Positions 20,001 through 28,883 of a stretch of 64,000 nt of DNA are shown piece by piece. Origin of the DNA: Planctomycetota bacterium. GTDB lineage: Bacteria; Planctomycetota; UBA1135; UBA2386. Position 1 is the first letter of the stretch; each line of letters begins with the position of its first letter. The stretch covers positions 806,001-870,000 of the forward strand of contig JADJWQ010000006.1 of the NCBI GenBank assembly GCA_016716265.1, in the 5' to 3' direction. The notes under the pieces were generated by a model that saw only the letters and a list, made by a program, of their open reading frames with translations, did not search any database and had not been told where the DNA came from. The position numbers and the translations under genes were made by a program.

Positions 20001-20207
20001 CCCGTAGTGCGGCAGCCCGTTGGCGAACGGCGGGCCGTCGTAGAACACGTATTCGTTCGCGCCGGCGTCGCCCTGCGGCCGGAGCCGGACCGACTCCGCG
20101 AAGGTCGCCTCGGCGTCCCAGCGCGCCAGGATGCGACGCTCGATCTCCGGGTAGCTCGCCTGCGGCGGGACGTCCGGGTAGGGCTTCGACGGGGCGGTCT
20201 CGGTCAT
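17030..20207 (-). CDS. ileS: Isoleucyl-tRNA synthetase, type 2, with a one-base frameshift
   Basis: Charges tRNA-Ile with isoleucine in the cytoplasm. Corrected length is about 1058 residues, typical of the eukaryote-like type 2 enzymes often linked to mupirocin tolerance. The N-terminal part holds the HIGH motif as HYGH (FANGLPHYGHLLTG) and the RFGWDCHGLPAE motif. The C-terminal part holds KMSKS as KLSKK (GRKLSKKLRNYPDP) and the anticodon-binding domain. The two parts are in different frames. At 19694-19700 the coding strand reads AGCGGTCATG where AGCGTCATG would continue YMES-VMWAF, so one extra G (19696/19697) breaks the gene after about 170 codons. An essential single-copy gene is unlikely to be dead, so a base-calling or assembly error is the simplest reading. 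Confidence 0.9.
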
Positions 20208-20357
20208 GGGTCTGCCAGCTGGGAACGGCGCAGTGTGGGCCTCGCCGGCGGGGAATGCCAGCGCGGCGGGGCGCCCGGCCCGCCCGGCGAGTGGCGGGCG
20301 TCGTGCGCGAGCGCGGTTGCGGTCTCCGGTCGTTCGGCGGCGGCGACGACCGCGGGT

Positions 20358-20678
20358 TCAGGCGCCGTCCGCGAGGATCCGGGCCAGGCGGTCGGGTGCC
20401 GGTCGACCGTCACCGTCGCCGTCGCGCGCCCCGGGCCGATCGAGCAGCCACGCGCGGAGCCGCCGTTCGATGATCTCGTCCGGGGCGTCGGGATCCGCGC
20501 GGCGCAGGTTCATCCGCATCATCGCGATGCCACGCGCCTGCAGGCGGAGCGAGACGCGGAGCCGCGCGGCCGCGCGGGCCGGATCGGAGGGCCCGGCGGC
20601 TGGCTCGCTCTCGACCAGCTCGCGCAGGCCGGACCACGCGGCTCGGGCTCGCGCGGGATCTGCCTCGGTTCCGGACAT
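20358..20678 (-). CDS. Small conserved hypothetical protein
   Basis: A 106-residue soluble protein with no signal or membrane segment. The C-terminal half (GIAMMRMNLRRADPDAPDEI, then RRLRAWLLDRPGARDGDGDG) follows a pattern I recall from small uncharacterised proteins of high-GC bacteria: LMRxNLRRxxPDA, then WLxxRPGAxxGD. The start at 20678 is chosen over 20711 because the first eleven residues of the longer form look non-coding. It follows ileS on the same strand after 150 bases. Function unknown. Confidence 0.6.
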   Translation of the reverse strand: MSGTEADPARARAAWSGLRELVESEPAAGPSDPARAAARLRVSLRLQARGIAMMRMNLRRADPDAPDEIIERRLRAWLLDRPGARDGDGDGRPAPDRLARILADGA

Positions 20679-20799
20679 CGCCTCCACGATACCGGGCCCC
20701 GCGCGCGACACCGAGCGCGACCGGCGACCTGCGCTCGGGCGCCGACGCGACTGCCGGGCAGCGCCAATGCGACGCCGCGCGCGTCGCGGAGCACGGCGG

Positions 20800-22194
20800 T
20801 CAGCGGTCGTCGCGGACGCGGACGCTGGTCGCGCGCACGCGGCGATCGCCGATCACGCTGCCGCGGACCTGGATGCGGTCGGTGGTCCGCACCTCGTCGA
20901 GGCCGATCGGCGTGGCCCGCACATCGTCGCGGAACAGCACCGTGGCCTCGTCGACCAGCACCTCGAGCCGGTCGACGCGCTGACCGGCGAGCAGCAGCGG
21001 ATCGTCGCGGCGCGGCCCGACGACGATCGTGCGCGTCGCGAGGTCGACGGCCGTCACCGCACCCTCGATCTCGCCGCCGGCGTGCTGTCCGGACTCGTCC
21101 TCGATGTCCACCTCGCGGGCGACCAGCACGCCGCGCGCGTCCTGCTGGCCCTCGACCTCGACGAGGCCCCCGACGGCCAGCTCGGCGAACGACGCCGGGG
21201 CGTGCGCACCACCGCCGAGGCTGCGGCGGATCGTCGCCGCGCTGGCGTCGACCGTCAGCGTGCCGGCGAACGGCAGCTCGCGGCCGTCGGCGCCGCGGCG
21301 CAGGAAGGCATCGAGGACGAAGGTCTGCGCACCGGCGTCGAGCGACGCGAGGCGGCCCGTGTACTGCGGCTCGGAGCCACGGCCTCGCTGCTGGTGCTCC
21401 GCGGACCGGCACGCGACCCGATCGTCGCCGCTGCGGATGCCGTCGATGCGCAGCTCGCTGTCCGACCCGCATTGCCGCAGGAAGTCGTCCACGCCGCGCG
21501 CCGCGCCGTTGTCGTCGAACAGGCGGCTCTGGTCGTCGAACGCGAGCTCGACGGCGCGGTCGCCGAACGCCGGCAGCACCGCGGCGACCGTGCGCGCGGC
21601 CAGGTCGACCGCCGCGACGCGCGCCGTGAGCGCGCGCACCGCGGCGTCGTCGCGCGCGTGCAGCGCGAGGTCGAGCCGGACGTCGAGCGAGCCGTCGGGC
21701 GCGACGCTGCGCTGCGGTGGGGTCGCGTGGGTGATCTCGAGCGCGCGGCCATCCCCCGCGCTGAACGGCTGGTCCGCGACGAGGCGCAGCTCCGTGCCCG
21801 GCAGGCGGACGACGACGCGGCTGCCGTCGGTGCGGGCGGCGCGGGTCGCGGCACCGTCGACGAGGATGCGCAACCCGACCTGCGGACCGTCCGCGGGCAA
21901 CGCGGCGAGCGGCAGGCCGGCAGTCGCGCCGCGCGGATCGGTGAGCACCAGCGTCGCCGGCTGCGCGAGCAGATTGCCCGACAGCTGCCCGTCGGCGCGC
22001 TCCGCGACCACCGCGAGCACCTGCACGGTGATCACGTCGTCGCTGCCAGCGGCGGTATCGACCAGCAGCAGGCCGGCTCCGCTGCGGGAGTCGGGGGTCG
22101 TGCCGGCCGAGCCGCCACTGCAGGCGGCGGCAAGGAGGGCGAGGCTCGCGACGGCGGTGCGAGCGAGCGTGGTGCGGATCTTCGGGTGCGTCAT
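20800..22194 (-). CDS. Lipoprotein with repeated DUF5666-like beta domains
   Basis: About 464 residues. The signal ends in a lipobox, LLAAAC, followed by SGGSAG. The body is built of short OB-like strands with recurring valine/arginine patterns (VEVEGQQDARGVLVAREVDI, IQVRGSVIGDRRVRATSVRV), which is the look of DUF5666 repeats, often annotated as lipoproteins of unknown function. The start at 22194 is set by the lipoprotein signal; 22215 is an in-frame alternative. It is probably anchored to a membrane facing the periplasm. It is one of three minus-strand envelope genes in a row here, and no partner function could be assigned. Confidence 0.75.
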   Translation of the reverse strand: MTHPKIRTTLARTAVASLALLAAACSGGSAGTTPDSRSGAGLLLVDTAAGSDDVITVQVLAVVAERADGQLSGNLLAQPATLVLTDPRGATAGLPLAALPADGPQVGLRILVDGAATRAARTDGSRVVVRLPGTELRLVADQPFSAGDGRALEITHATPPQRSVAPDGSLDVRLDLALHARDDAAVRALTARVAAVDLAARTVAAVLPAFGDRAVELAFDDQSRLFDDNGAARGVDDFLRQCGSDSELRIDGIRSGDDRVACRSAEHQQRGRGSEPQYTGRLASLDAGAQTFVLDAFLRRGADGRELPFAGTLTVDASAATIRRSLGGGAHAPASFAELAVGGLVEVEGQQDARGVLVAREVDIEDESGQHAGGEIEGAVTAVDLATRTIVVGPRRDDPLLLAGQRVDRLEVLVDEATVLFRDDVRATPIGLDEVRTTDRIQVRGSVIGDRRVRATSVRVRDDR

Positions 22195-22338
22195 CGGAAC
22201 TCGGTTGCTTCGCATGGCGGCGAAGCTCCCCGAGCACCGTGCCGCGCCGGGCCGGCGCGCCGGCTGTGCGGATCGCGCACGCCGCGGGTGCGGAAGCCGC
22301 ACCCGTGGGACAACGCACCGGCGATCACGCCGCGGCGC

Positions 22339-22788
22339 TCACCACATCGCCGCGGTCGCACCGAGGATCGCCTTGCTGACCTCGTCCGCGATCGCCTGCG
22401 CCGACTGCTTCTGCGCGGTGGCGTCGCTGCCGGACACGGTCACGCCGACGACGGCGACGACCTCGCCCATCGCGTCCTTGACCGGCGCCGTGTAGTCGAG
22501 GTCGGCGCCCTCCATCATCTCGATCGGCTCGCCGGTCTTCATCGCGTCGAGGTCCTCCTGGTCCGACCACTGACCCAGCTTGTCGGCCGAGGTCGATGCG
22601 ATCACCTGGCACTTCTCGCCGCCGGTCGGGACGGCGTGGATGGTCAGGCGCACGAGGTCGGAGTGCGCGGCCTGCACGCTCTTCACGAGCTGCTGCGCGG
22701 CCGGGAAGTCGGTCATCGTCGGCGCGGACTCACAGGCGGCCAGCGCGAGCGAGAGCAGGAACGCGAGCGGTGCGAGGGTGTCCTTCAT
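22339..22788 (-). CDS. Small lipoprotein with a possible sensor-type domain
   Basis: 149 residues. The signal ends at LALAAC followed by ESAPT, so the protein is lipid-anchored. The remainder (LVRLTIHAVPTGGEKCQVIA, LDAMKTGEPIEMMEG, APVKDAMGEVVAVVGVTVSG) has the rhythm of a small Cache or PAS-like ligand-binding domain: a strand, a charged helix, then the DAxGxVVAVVGV strand. This is a tentative resemblance only. ATG 22788 is used because the twelve residues before it in the longer frame do not fit a signal peptide. Confidence 0.65.
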   Translation of the reverse strand: MKDTLAPLAFLLSLALAACESAPTMTDFPAAQQLVKSVQAAHSDLVRLTIHAVPTGGEKCQVIASTSADKLGQWSDQEDLDAMKTGEPIEMMEGADLDYTAPVKDAMGEVVAVVGVTVSGSDATAQKQSAQAIADEVSKAILGATAAMW

Positions 22789-22903
22789 GCTGTCACACAT
22801 ACCGCACACCGTTTCGATTTCCACACGCGGCTGTCCCTGATCCCGCGGCGCCGCAGGGCTCCGAGCGGCCGGTGCCGGCGGCGGGTCGCGGCCGGCGGGC
22901 GGC

Positions 22904-23377
22904 TCAGCCCGCGGCCCGGTCGGCGCGCCGCCACGCCGCCAGCGCGGCGAGCGCCAGCGCGACCGCGCCGAGCCACTCGAGCATCGCGACCCACAGGTAG
23001 ACCCGGTGCAGCAGGTAGAAGCGCCGCGGCTCGGCGATGGCGCGGCTCGCCGGATCGAGCAGCCGGTCGAGCACCGGGTGCCAGGCGAACAGGAATGCCT
23101 GCGCGACGATCACGACCGCGAGCGCGACGCGGCGAGCACGGCCGGCCGGGCCACCCCCGCGGCGCAGGTCCCAGACGAAGCCCATCGCCATCGCCGCGCC
23201 GAGCAGGTTGAGCCACGGCGTGACCCGCCGAGTGACGAAGCCGACTTCGCGGTGGCTGCCGAGCACGCCGTGCGCGACCGGCACGACGATGCCGGCGTAG
23301 ACCGCCAGCCCCCCGATCCAGGCGGCCGCGAGGCCGGCGACGAGCGCGCGGCGGAGGAGCACGGGGTCGCTTCGCAC
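22904..23377 (-). CDS. Four-helix integral membrane protein
   Basis: 157 residues with four hydrophobic segments (about 10-30, 52-70, 83-100 and 123-148), conserved-looking histidines (VVPVAHGV, FAWHPVLD, LLHRVYLW) and a GTG start at 23377. It resembles small DUF4149-like or copper-resistance-type membrane proteins but no family is assigned with confidence. It is divergent from the 1230-residue repeat protein, sharing a 172-base intergenic region, and runs in the same direction as the two lipoprotein genes downstream. Confidence 0.7.
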   Translation of the reverse strand: MRSDPVLLRRALVAGLAAAWIGGLAVYAGIVVPVAHGVLGSHREVGFVTRRVTPWLNLLGAAMAMGFVWDLRRGGGPAGRARRVALAVVIVAQAFLFAWHPVLDRLLDPASRAIAEPRRFYLLHRVYLWVAMLEWLGAVALALAALAAWRRADRAAG

Positions 23378-23549
23378 GCCCGAACACTACCCGGTCGACC
23401 CGCGGGAGCGATGTCCGCGGCCGAAGACCGCGGTACGGTGCCTGGCGAAGCCGCACTACCTTCCGACAGGAGCGGTCCGCCGCCGGCCACTGCACGGCGA
23501 CGGCCGGCCCGCCCCCCTCCCGCTCGCACCCCTCGGGGTCGCCTCCCGC

Positions 23550-26500
23550 ATGTCCTCACGCAACACCCTGCTCGCGGTGCTCATCCTGCTGCTCGCGGGC
23601 CTCGCCGCGATCCTGCTCCTCGATCCGTTCGGGTCCGGGCCGCACGACGGTGCGCCGGCGCCGGTCGACGTGACCGATCGGTTCGATCCCCGCAGCGCCG
23701 ACGCGACCCGCCGCGCCGACGCCGAGGCGGCCGCCGACGACACGCTCGGCCAGCGCCACGCGGTCGGCGCGATCGAGTCGCCGACGCCGCCGACCGGCGT
23801 GCGCGGCGTGGTGCTCGACGCGCGCACGCTGCGGCCACTGGCCGGCGTGCAGGTCGCCGCGATGCGCGAGCCCCCCACGGTCGAACGCTTCATCAGCCGC
23901 ATCCGCAGCGCGTTCATCGACGGCGCGGGGCTGATGACCGAGACGAGCCGGCCCGCGGAGCTGCTCGCCAAGACCACGACCGCTCCGGACGGCAGCTTCG
24001 AGCTGACCGGCCTCGCGCCCGGACTGGTGTTCCTCGACGCGCGCGCCGACTTCGCGTTCGTGCGCAACCCGCCACAGGTGCGGATCGCGGCCGGCGAGAT
24101 GCGCGACGGCTTCGAGCTGCTCGCGTCGCCCGGCGGCCGCGTCGCCGGGCGCGTGCGCGGGCCCGACGGCCAGCCGCTCGAAGGTGCGGTCGTCAGCCTG
24201 CGGCCCGGCCTCAATGCGTTCCTCGGCCAGCTCACGCAGAAGCGCTACCGCTGGCTGGAGGCACGCACCGACGCCGACGGTATCTACGACCTCGCCGGCG
24301 TGCCGACCGGCTCGGGCTACGTGCTGTCGGCAGGCGGCCCCGGGATGGCGCTCGAGGAGATGTTCGGGCTCGAGGTGCGCGAGGGGCAGGTCACCGTCTG
24401 CGACGTCGACGGCCATCCGGGAGCGCGGGTCGCCGGCCGGGTGCTGGGCGCCGGCGGCGCGCCGTTCGCCAGCGCCAACGTCGCGATCGTCTACCTCGAC
24501 GTCAGCCGCGTGCTGTTCAGCGCCGACGGCCGCGCGGAGCCGATCACGACCGATGCCGACGGCCGCTTCGCGCTCGACCACGTCGCCGCCGGCCGCATCG
24601 GACTCATCGCGATGGCCGACGGCCTCGCGCCGTCGCAGATCCTCGACCTGACGGTCGTCGACGACGGCGTCTACGAGGATCTGCAATTGCAGCTCGCGGG
24701 CGGTGCGCGCTTCGAGGGGCTCGTCGTCGACGACCTCGACCGGCCGGTCGCCAATGCGCTCGTCGAGCTGCGGCCGATGGAGCGCCCGCGCGACCCGGAC
24801 ATCGTCAAGATGGTGCTGCAGGTGCGCGAGATCGACGTCCGCACCGGTGGCGACGGCCGGTTCGTCGCCGAGGGCGTCGAGGGCGAGCGGCTGTTCCTGC
24901 AGGTCAGCAAGCCCGGCCACGTGACCGAGGTGCGCTTCGGCATCGAGACCCATGCCCCCGAGGCGCAGCCGCTGAAGATCACGCTGACCCGCGGCGTCAC
25001 CGTGCACGGCCGCGTCGTCGCCGCCGACGGCCAGCCGATCACCCGCTTCGCGGTGCAGACGCGCTCGCGCGAGGTCGATCCGGAGACCGGCCAGGAGGTG
25101 CGCCGCGAGCGCCGGCGCGGGCCGCCGTGGCAGCAGTCGGGTGGCACCCGGCTGCAGGCCGGCCAGCGCATGGGCGAGATGCGGCCCGGCGACCGCTGGA
25201 AGGAGCTGCGCTCGGCGGACGGCACCTTCACGCTCGACGGCCTGCCGCCCGGCAGCGTGCGCGTACAGGTGCGCGCGGACGGCTACCGCGATCCGGACAG
25301 CCAGACCGTCGTGCTGCTGGCGGGCGCCGAGAGCGAGGTGCTGTCGTTCGCGCTGGCGCCGGGCGCCATCGCGCGCGGCCGCGTCGTCGACGCGGCGACC
25401 GGCACGCCGGTGCCCGACGCGCTGGTGACCGCCTACCGCGCACGCGAGCAGGACCGCGATGGCGGTGGCGACAATGGCGGCGGCAATGGCGGCTTCGGCG
25501 AGATGTTCAGCGGCCGCATCGACCCCGAGGACTTCGATCTGCTCGGCTTCGCCGAGGGCAGCCGCCGCAGCGACCGCACCGACAGCCTCGGCCAGTTCGA
25601 GATCGACGGGCTCGCCGACGGCACCTACCGCTTCACGGCGCGCCACCCGGACCTCGCGAAGGCGTCGGCGCAGGACGTCGCGATCTCGGCCGAGCGGGCG
25701 ACCGACGGCATCGTCATCGAGATCGACGCCGGCGGCGCGGTCGAGGGCACGGTCACCGGGCGCGGCGGGCAGCCGCTCGCCGACGCGTTGATCGTCGCGC
25801 TGAGCATCCAGGCCGGCTCGCTGGAGTCGGCGAGCACGGACCGCCTGGGCCACTACCGGATCGAAGGGCTGGCACCCGGGCAATACGTCGTCTTCAAGTC
25901 GCGCATGGACGAGCGGGCGACCAACCTCGGCTACGACCTGCTCGGCAACATGCGGCTGAAGACCGTCGGCGTGCGCCGCGGCCAGACCACGACGCTCGAC
26001 ATCCAGGACGAGAGCGAGGACGGCGTGCTGATCCAGGGCCGCGTGCTCGACGGCGGACAGCCGGTGTCGCGCGCGATGGTGACGGCGCTCGGCGAGGACC
26101 GCGACGGCCTGTTCGGCATGGGCATCCGCGCGCAGCCGACCAAGGACGACGGCAGCTTCGAGCTCGTGCTGTCGCCGGGCACCTACTTCTTCCAGGTGAC
26201 GCGCTTCGCGGCGCGCCCGCAGCAGGCGAGCCTGTCCGTCGACGTGCCGTACGACGTGCGCCAGATGCGGCTCGACCTGGAGCTGCCGCGCAGCTACGTG
26301 GCCGGCCGCGTCGTCGACGCGCAGGGCAATCCGGTGCCGCGCGTGCGCGTGTCCGCCGGCGTCGAGGAGGGCAGCAGCGACCTCGCCGACGCACCGGGCC
26401 TGCTCGGCGTGATCCTGCAGAACGGGATCAACCAGACGCGCACCGGCGAGGACGGCACGTTCCGGCTCGACAGCGTGTCGGCCGGCACCTACCGGATCGC

Positions 26501-27242
26501 CGCGACCGGCCGCGCGTTCGGCCGTGGGAGCAATGCCGAGTTCGGCGATGCCGCATTGACGGGAATCGTCGTCGACGGCCAGACCCCGATCGACAACCTC
26601 GAGATCGTGCTGCCGCGGGCCGGCACGATCGAGGGCACCGTCGTCGACGGCTCCGGCCAGCCGGTGCGCGGCGCCGAGATCGTTGCGACGCGCGCCGACG
26701 GCGCCGACACGAGCCTCGGCGCCGAGGAGCAGCTCCGCGACCTGTTCGGCGTGCAGGCGCGGCCGGTGCGCAGCGACGCCGACGGCCGCTTCACGCTCAG
26801 CGGCGTCACGCCCGGCACCTACCGGGTCCGCGCCGACGCCGACGGCCTCGCGCCGGGCGTCGCCGACGACGTCGTCGTGCGCTCCGAGCAGTCCGTGCCG
26901 ATCCAATTGCAGGTGGTCCGCGGCGCGACATTGAAGCTGCGCGCGCGCAACATCGACGGCACGGACATCCCGCTCGCCGATATCACCGTGCTCGACGGCC
27001 AGGGCCGGCCGATCGCGTCGCGCATCTCGGCCGCGGCGATCTTCCGCCGCGTGCTCGGCAGCCGCGACCGCGAGGCCGACACCGGCTGGCGCACGATCGG
27101 CAATGTGCCGCCCGATACCTACACCGTGATCGTCCGCGAGGCCGGCCAGCCCGAGCTGCGCGTCACGCGCGAGATCAAGGACGGCGAGGTGATCGAGTGG
27201 GACGTCGACGTCGCGGCCGAGCGGCAGCGCGCCGGCCGCTGA
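23550..27242 (+). CDS. Giant membrane-anchored protein with about eleven carboxypeptidase-regulatory-like domains
   Basis: 1230 residues. A hydrophobic segment at about 5-25 (LLAVLILLLAGLAAILLL) anchors a long extracytoplasmic rod of repeated transthyretin-like beta-sandwiches. At least eleven units begin with the pattern xGxVxDxxGxPVxxAxV. Examples are VAGRVRGPDGQPLEGAVV, IARGRVVDAATGTPVPDALV, VEGTVTGRGGQPLADALI and IEGTVVDGSGQPVRGAEI. Each ends in a strand such as DGRFTLSGVTPGTYRVRA. These domains bind carbohydrate or protein or act as spacers in surface proteins. A glycine/asparagine-rich insert (GGGDNGGGNGGFGE) interrupts one unit. There is no catalytic domain. A role in cell-surface architecture is inferred. 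Confidence 0.85.
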   Translation: MSSRNTLLAVLILLLAGLAAILLLDPFGSGPHDGAPAPVDVTDRFDPRSADATRRADAEAAADDTLGQRHAVGAIESPTPPTGVRGVVLDARTLRPLAGVQVAAMREPPTVERFISRIRSAFIDGAGLMTETSRPAELLAKTTTAPDGSFELTGLAPGLVFLDARADFAFVRNPPQVRIAAGEMRDGFELLASPGGRVAGRVRGPDGQPLEGAVVSLRPGLNAFLGQLTQKRYRWLEARTDADGIYDLAGVPTGSGYVLSAGGPGMALEEMFGLEVREGQVTVCDVDGHPGARVAGRVLGAGGAPFASANVAIVYLDVSRVLFSADGRAEPITTDADGRFALDHVAAGRIGLIAMADGLAPSQILDLTVVDDGVYEDLQLQLAGGARFEGLVVDDLDRPVANALVELRPMERPRDPDIVKMVLQVREIDVRTGGDGRFVAEGVEGERLFLQVSKPGHVTEVRFGIETHAPEAQPLKITLTRGVTVHGRVVAADGQPITRFAVQTRSREVDPETGQEVRRERRRGPPWQQSGGTRLQAGQRMGEMRPGDRWKELRSADGTFTLDGLPPGSVRVQVRADGYRDPDSQTVVLLAGAESEVLSFALAPGAIARGRVVDAATGTPVPDALVTAYRAREQDRDGGGDNGGGNGGFGEMFSGRIDPEDFDLLGFAEGSRRSDRTDSLGQFEIDGLADGTYRFTARHPDLAKASAQDVAISAERATDGIVIEIDAGGAVEGTVTGRGGQPLADALIVALSIQAGSLESASTDRLGHYRIEGLAPGQYVVFKSRMDERATNLGYDLLGNMRLKTVGVRRGQTTTLDIQDESEDGVLIQGRVLDGGQPVSRAMVTALGEDRDGLFGMGIRAQPTKDDGSFELVLSPGTYFFQVTRFAARPQQASLSVDVPYDVRQMRLDLELPRSYVAGRVVDAQGNPVPRVRVSAGVEEGSSDLADAPGLLGVILQNGINQTRTGEDGTFRLDSVSAGTYRIAATGRAFGRGSNAEFGDAALTGIVVDGQTPIDNLEIVLPRAGTIEGTVVDGSGQPVRGAEIVATRADGADTSLGAEEQLRDLFGVQARPVRSDADGRFTLSGVTPGTYRVRADADGLAPGVADDVVVRSEQSVPIQLQVVRGATLKLRARNIDGTDIPLADITVLDGQGRPIASRISAAAIFRRVLGSRDREADTGWRTIGNVPPDTYTVIVREAGQPELRVTREIKDGEVIEWDVDVAAERQRAGR

Positions 27243-27276
27243 TCCCGGCGGCGGCCGTCGCGACCGGTCGCCCGCG

Positions 27277-28128
27277 TCAGGGCGCGGCGCCCGGCGGCGG
27301 TGCCGCGACCACGACCTCGACGCGGCCCTTGCTGCCGCGCTTGACGCCGTACAGGACCTCGTCGGCCTCGCGCAGCAGCACCTCGACGTCGGCGGGAGCC
27401 TCCGGATAGACGATCGCGCCGACGCTGGCGGTGGCGAGCACCGGACCGCGCGCGAGCTCCGCCGCGAGCGACTCGCGCAGCCGCTCCGCGAACGAGTGGG
27501 CGCCGTCGGCGCCGGTCTCCGGCAGCAGGATCGCGAACTCGTCGCCGCCGAGCCGCGCGACGCAGTCGCCGGCCCGGGTCGCCGCGACCAGCGCGCGGGC
27601 GATCGTCCGCAGCACCTCGTCCCCGAGCGCGTGGCCATGGCGGTCGTTGACGCGCTTGAAGTCGTCGACGTCGACGAACGCGAGCGCGACCGGCCGACCA
27701 TGGCGGCGGCAGGTCGCGAGCGCGCGCGCCGCCTCGCTCTGGAACTGCCGGCGGTTCGCGATGCCGGTCAGCTCGTCGGACAGGCTCCGCTCCCGCTCGC
27801 GCAGCACCGACTGCCGCAGGCTGGCGACGAGCTGGCCGACGACGAGGAACGCGACCGTCTGCGCGCCCGCGTTGATCGCCAGGATCTCGATCGACGAGAA
27901 CTCGAGCCCCGCGAGCCGGTTCGCGACGACCCACGCGACCGCACCGAGGATCGCGACCGCCGCCGCCCAGGCCCGGCCCGCGTGCCACGCGACCAGGCTC
28001 AGCGGCAGGAAGTAGAGCGGGAACACCCGCAGCTCCGCGCCGGTCGCGTAGTCGACGTAGCCGATCGTCAGCACCGCCGCCAACGAGGCGACGACCGACC
28101 ACAGCGCGGGCCGACGGAGGCGCACCAT
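27277..28128 (-). CDS. Membrane-bound diguanylate cyclase (GGDEF)
   Basis: 283 residues. The N-terminal third has about four hydrophobic segments forming a small membrane sensor. A short coiled stretch (LRQSVLRERERSL) leads into the GGDEF domain. The active-site motif GGDEF is at 194-198 and is intact, and an RxxD inhibitory site (RAGD, 185-188) lies five residues before it. The enzyme should therefore make cyclic di-GMP and be product-inhibited. ATG 28128 is chosen because the upstream part of the longer frame is antisense to the sigma-factor gene. It diverges from that gene over 90 bases. Confidence 0.9.
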   Translation of the reverse strand: MVRLRRPALWSVVASLAAVLTIGYVDYATGAELRVFPLYFLPLSLVAWHAGRAWAAAVAILGAVAWVVANRLAGLEFSSIEILAINAGAQTVAFLVVGQLVASLRQSVLRERERSLSDELTGIANRRQFQSEAARALATCRRHGRPVALAFVDVDDFKRVNDRHGHALGDEVLRTIARALVAATRAGDCVARLGGDEFAILLPETGADGAHSFAERLRESLAAELARGPVLATASVGAIVYPEAPADVEVLLREADEVLYGVKRGSKGRVEVVVAAPPPGAAP

Positions 28129-28218
28129 CCTCGGGATGTTATGGGTGGACCGGGCGCAGAATCGCGCAGGAGCTGCCAAGATCCGCGCGGCGGGCGGCGT
28201 TCTCCTGACAGCCAGCGG

Positions 28219-28851
28219 ATGGAAGCACTCTCGACGACGGCACTGCTGCAGCGCGTGCGGACCCGCGACGACGCGGCGTTCGCCGAGCTGGTGCGGCGCC
28301 ACCAGGGGGTCCTGGTGCGGACCGCGCGCGGCCTGCTCGGCCCCGGCGGACCGTTCGAGGACGTCGTCCAGGACGCGTTCCTGACGCTGGCCCGGAAGCC
28401 ACCGGACCTCCCGACGGAGGCGGCCGAGGCGCAACACCTGCGGCTCGGTGGGTGGTTGTTGCAGGTGACGAGGAATCGCTGCGTGGACTGGCTACGGAAG
28501 GAACGACGGCGCCTGCAGCGCGAGCGCGAGCTCGCGAGCCCGGAGGCGACCAGCGGCGGCATCGACGCGATCGATGCGCGCGACACGCGAGCGTTCGTCG
28601 AGCGCTCGCTGTGGGCCCTGCCCGAGGACCAGCGCGAGGTGCTGGTGCTGCGGCTCGTCGCCGAGAAGAGCTACCGCGAGATCGCGGCGCTCACCGGCCG
28701 CAAGGTCGGGACGGTCGGCTGGCTGATCAGCCGCGGGCTGCGGCAGCTCGCGGATCGGCTCGCACCGGCGCTCGGCCCCGCGGAGTGCGACGGGCAGGCC
28801 ACGAGCAGCCTGCGGGCGCTGCCGCGCAGCGTGGACTCGGCGACTGGTTGA
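28219..28851 (+). CDS. ECF-type RNA polymerase sigma factor
   Basis: 210 residues with sigma region 2 (AELVRRHQGVLVRTARGLLG, FEDVVQDAFLTLARK) and region 4 (LPEDQREVLVLRLVAEKSY, then REIAALTGRKVGTVGWLISR). It directs RNA polymerase to a small regulon. It is followed after 32 bases by a membrane VWA protein whose cytoplasmic N-terminus looks like an anti-sigma segment, the usual arrangement of ECF pairs. The target promoters are unknown; autoregulation is likely but no promoter was identified. Confidence 0.9.
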   Translation: MEALSTTALLQRVRTRDDAAFAELVRRHQGVLVRTARGLLGPGGPFEDVVQDAFLTLARKPPDLPTEAAEAQHLRLGGWLLQVTRNRCVDWLRKERRRLQRERELASPEATSGGIDAIDARDTRAFVERSLWALPEDQREVLVLRLVAEKSYREIAALTGRKVGTVGWLISRGLRQLADRLAPALGPAECDGQATSSLRALPRSVDSATG

Positions 28852-28883
28852 ACGACGGCGAGGAACGAGGAGAGGAGATCACG

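Noticed and set aside
27260..27271. Palindrome GCGACCGGTCGC between convergent genes
   Set aside because: No loop, so it cannot be a normal terminator hairpin; too short in this GC-rich sequence to call an operator without support.
23556..27701. 1381-codon minus-strand open frame
   Set aside because: Shadow of the plus-strand repeat protein; no start signal or recognisable domain.
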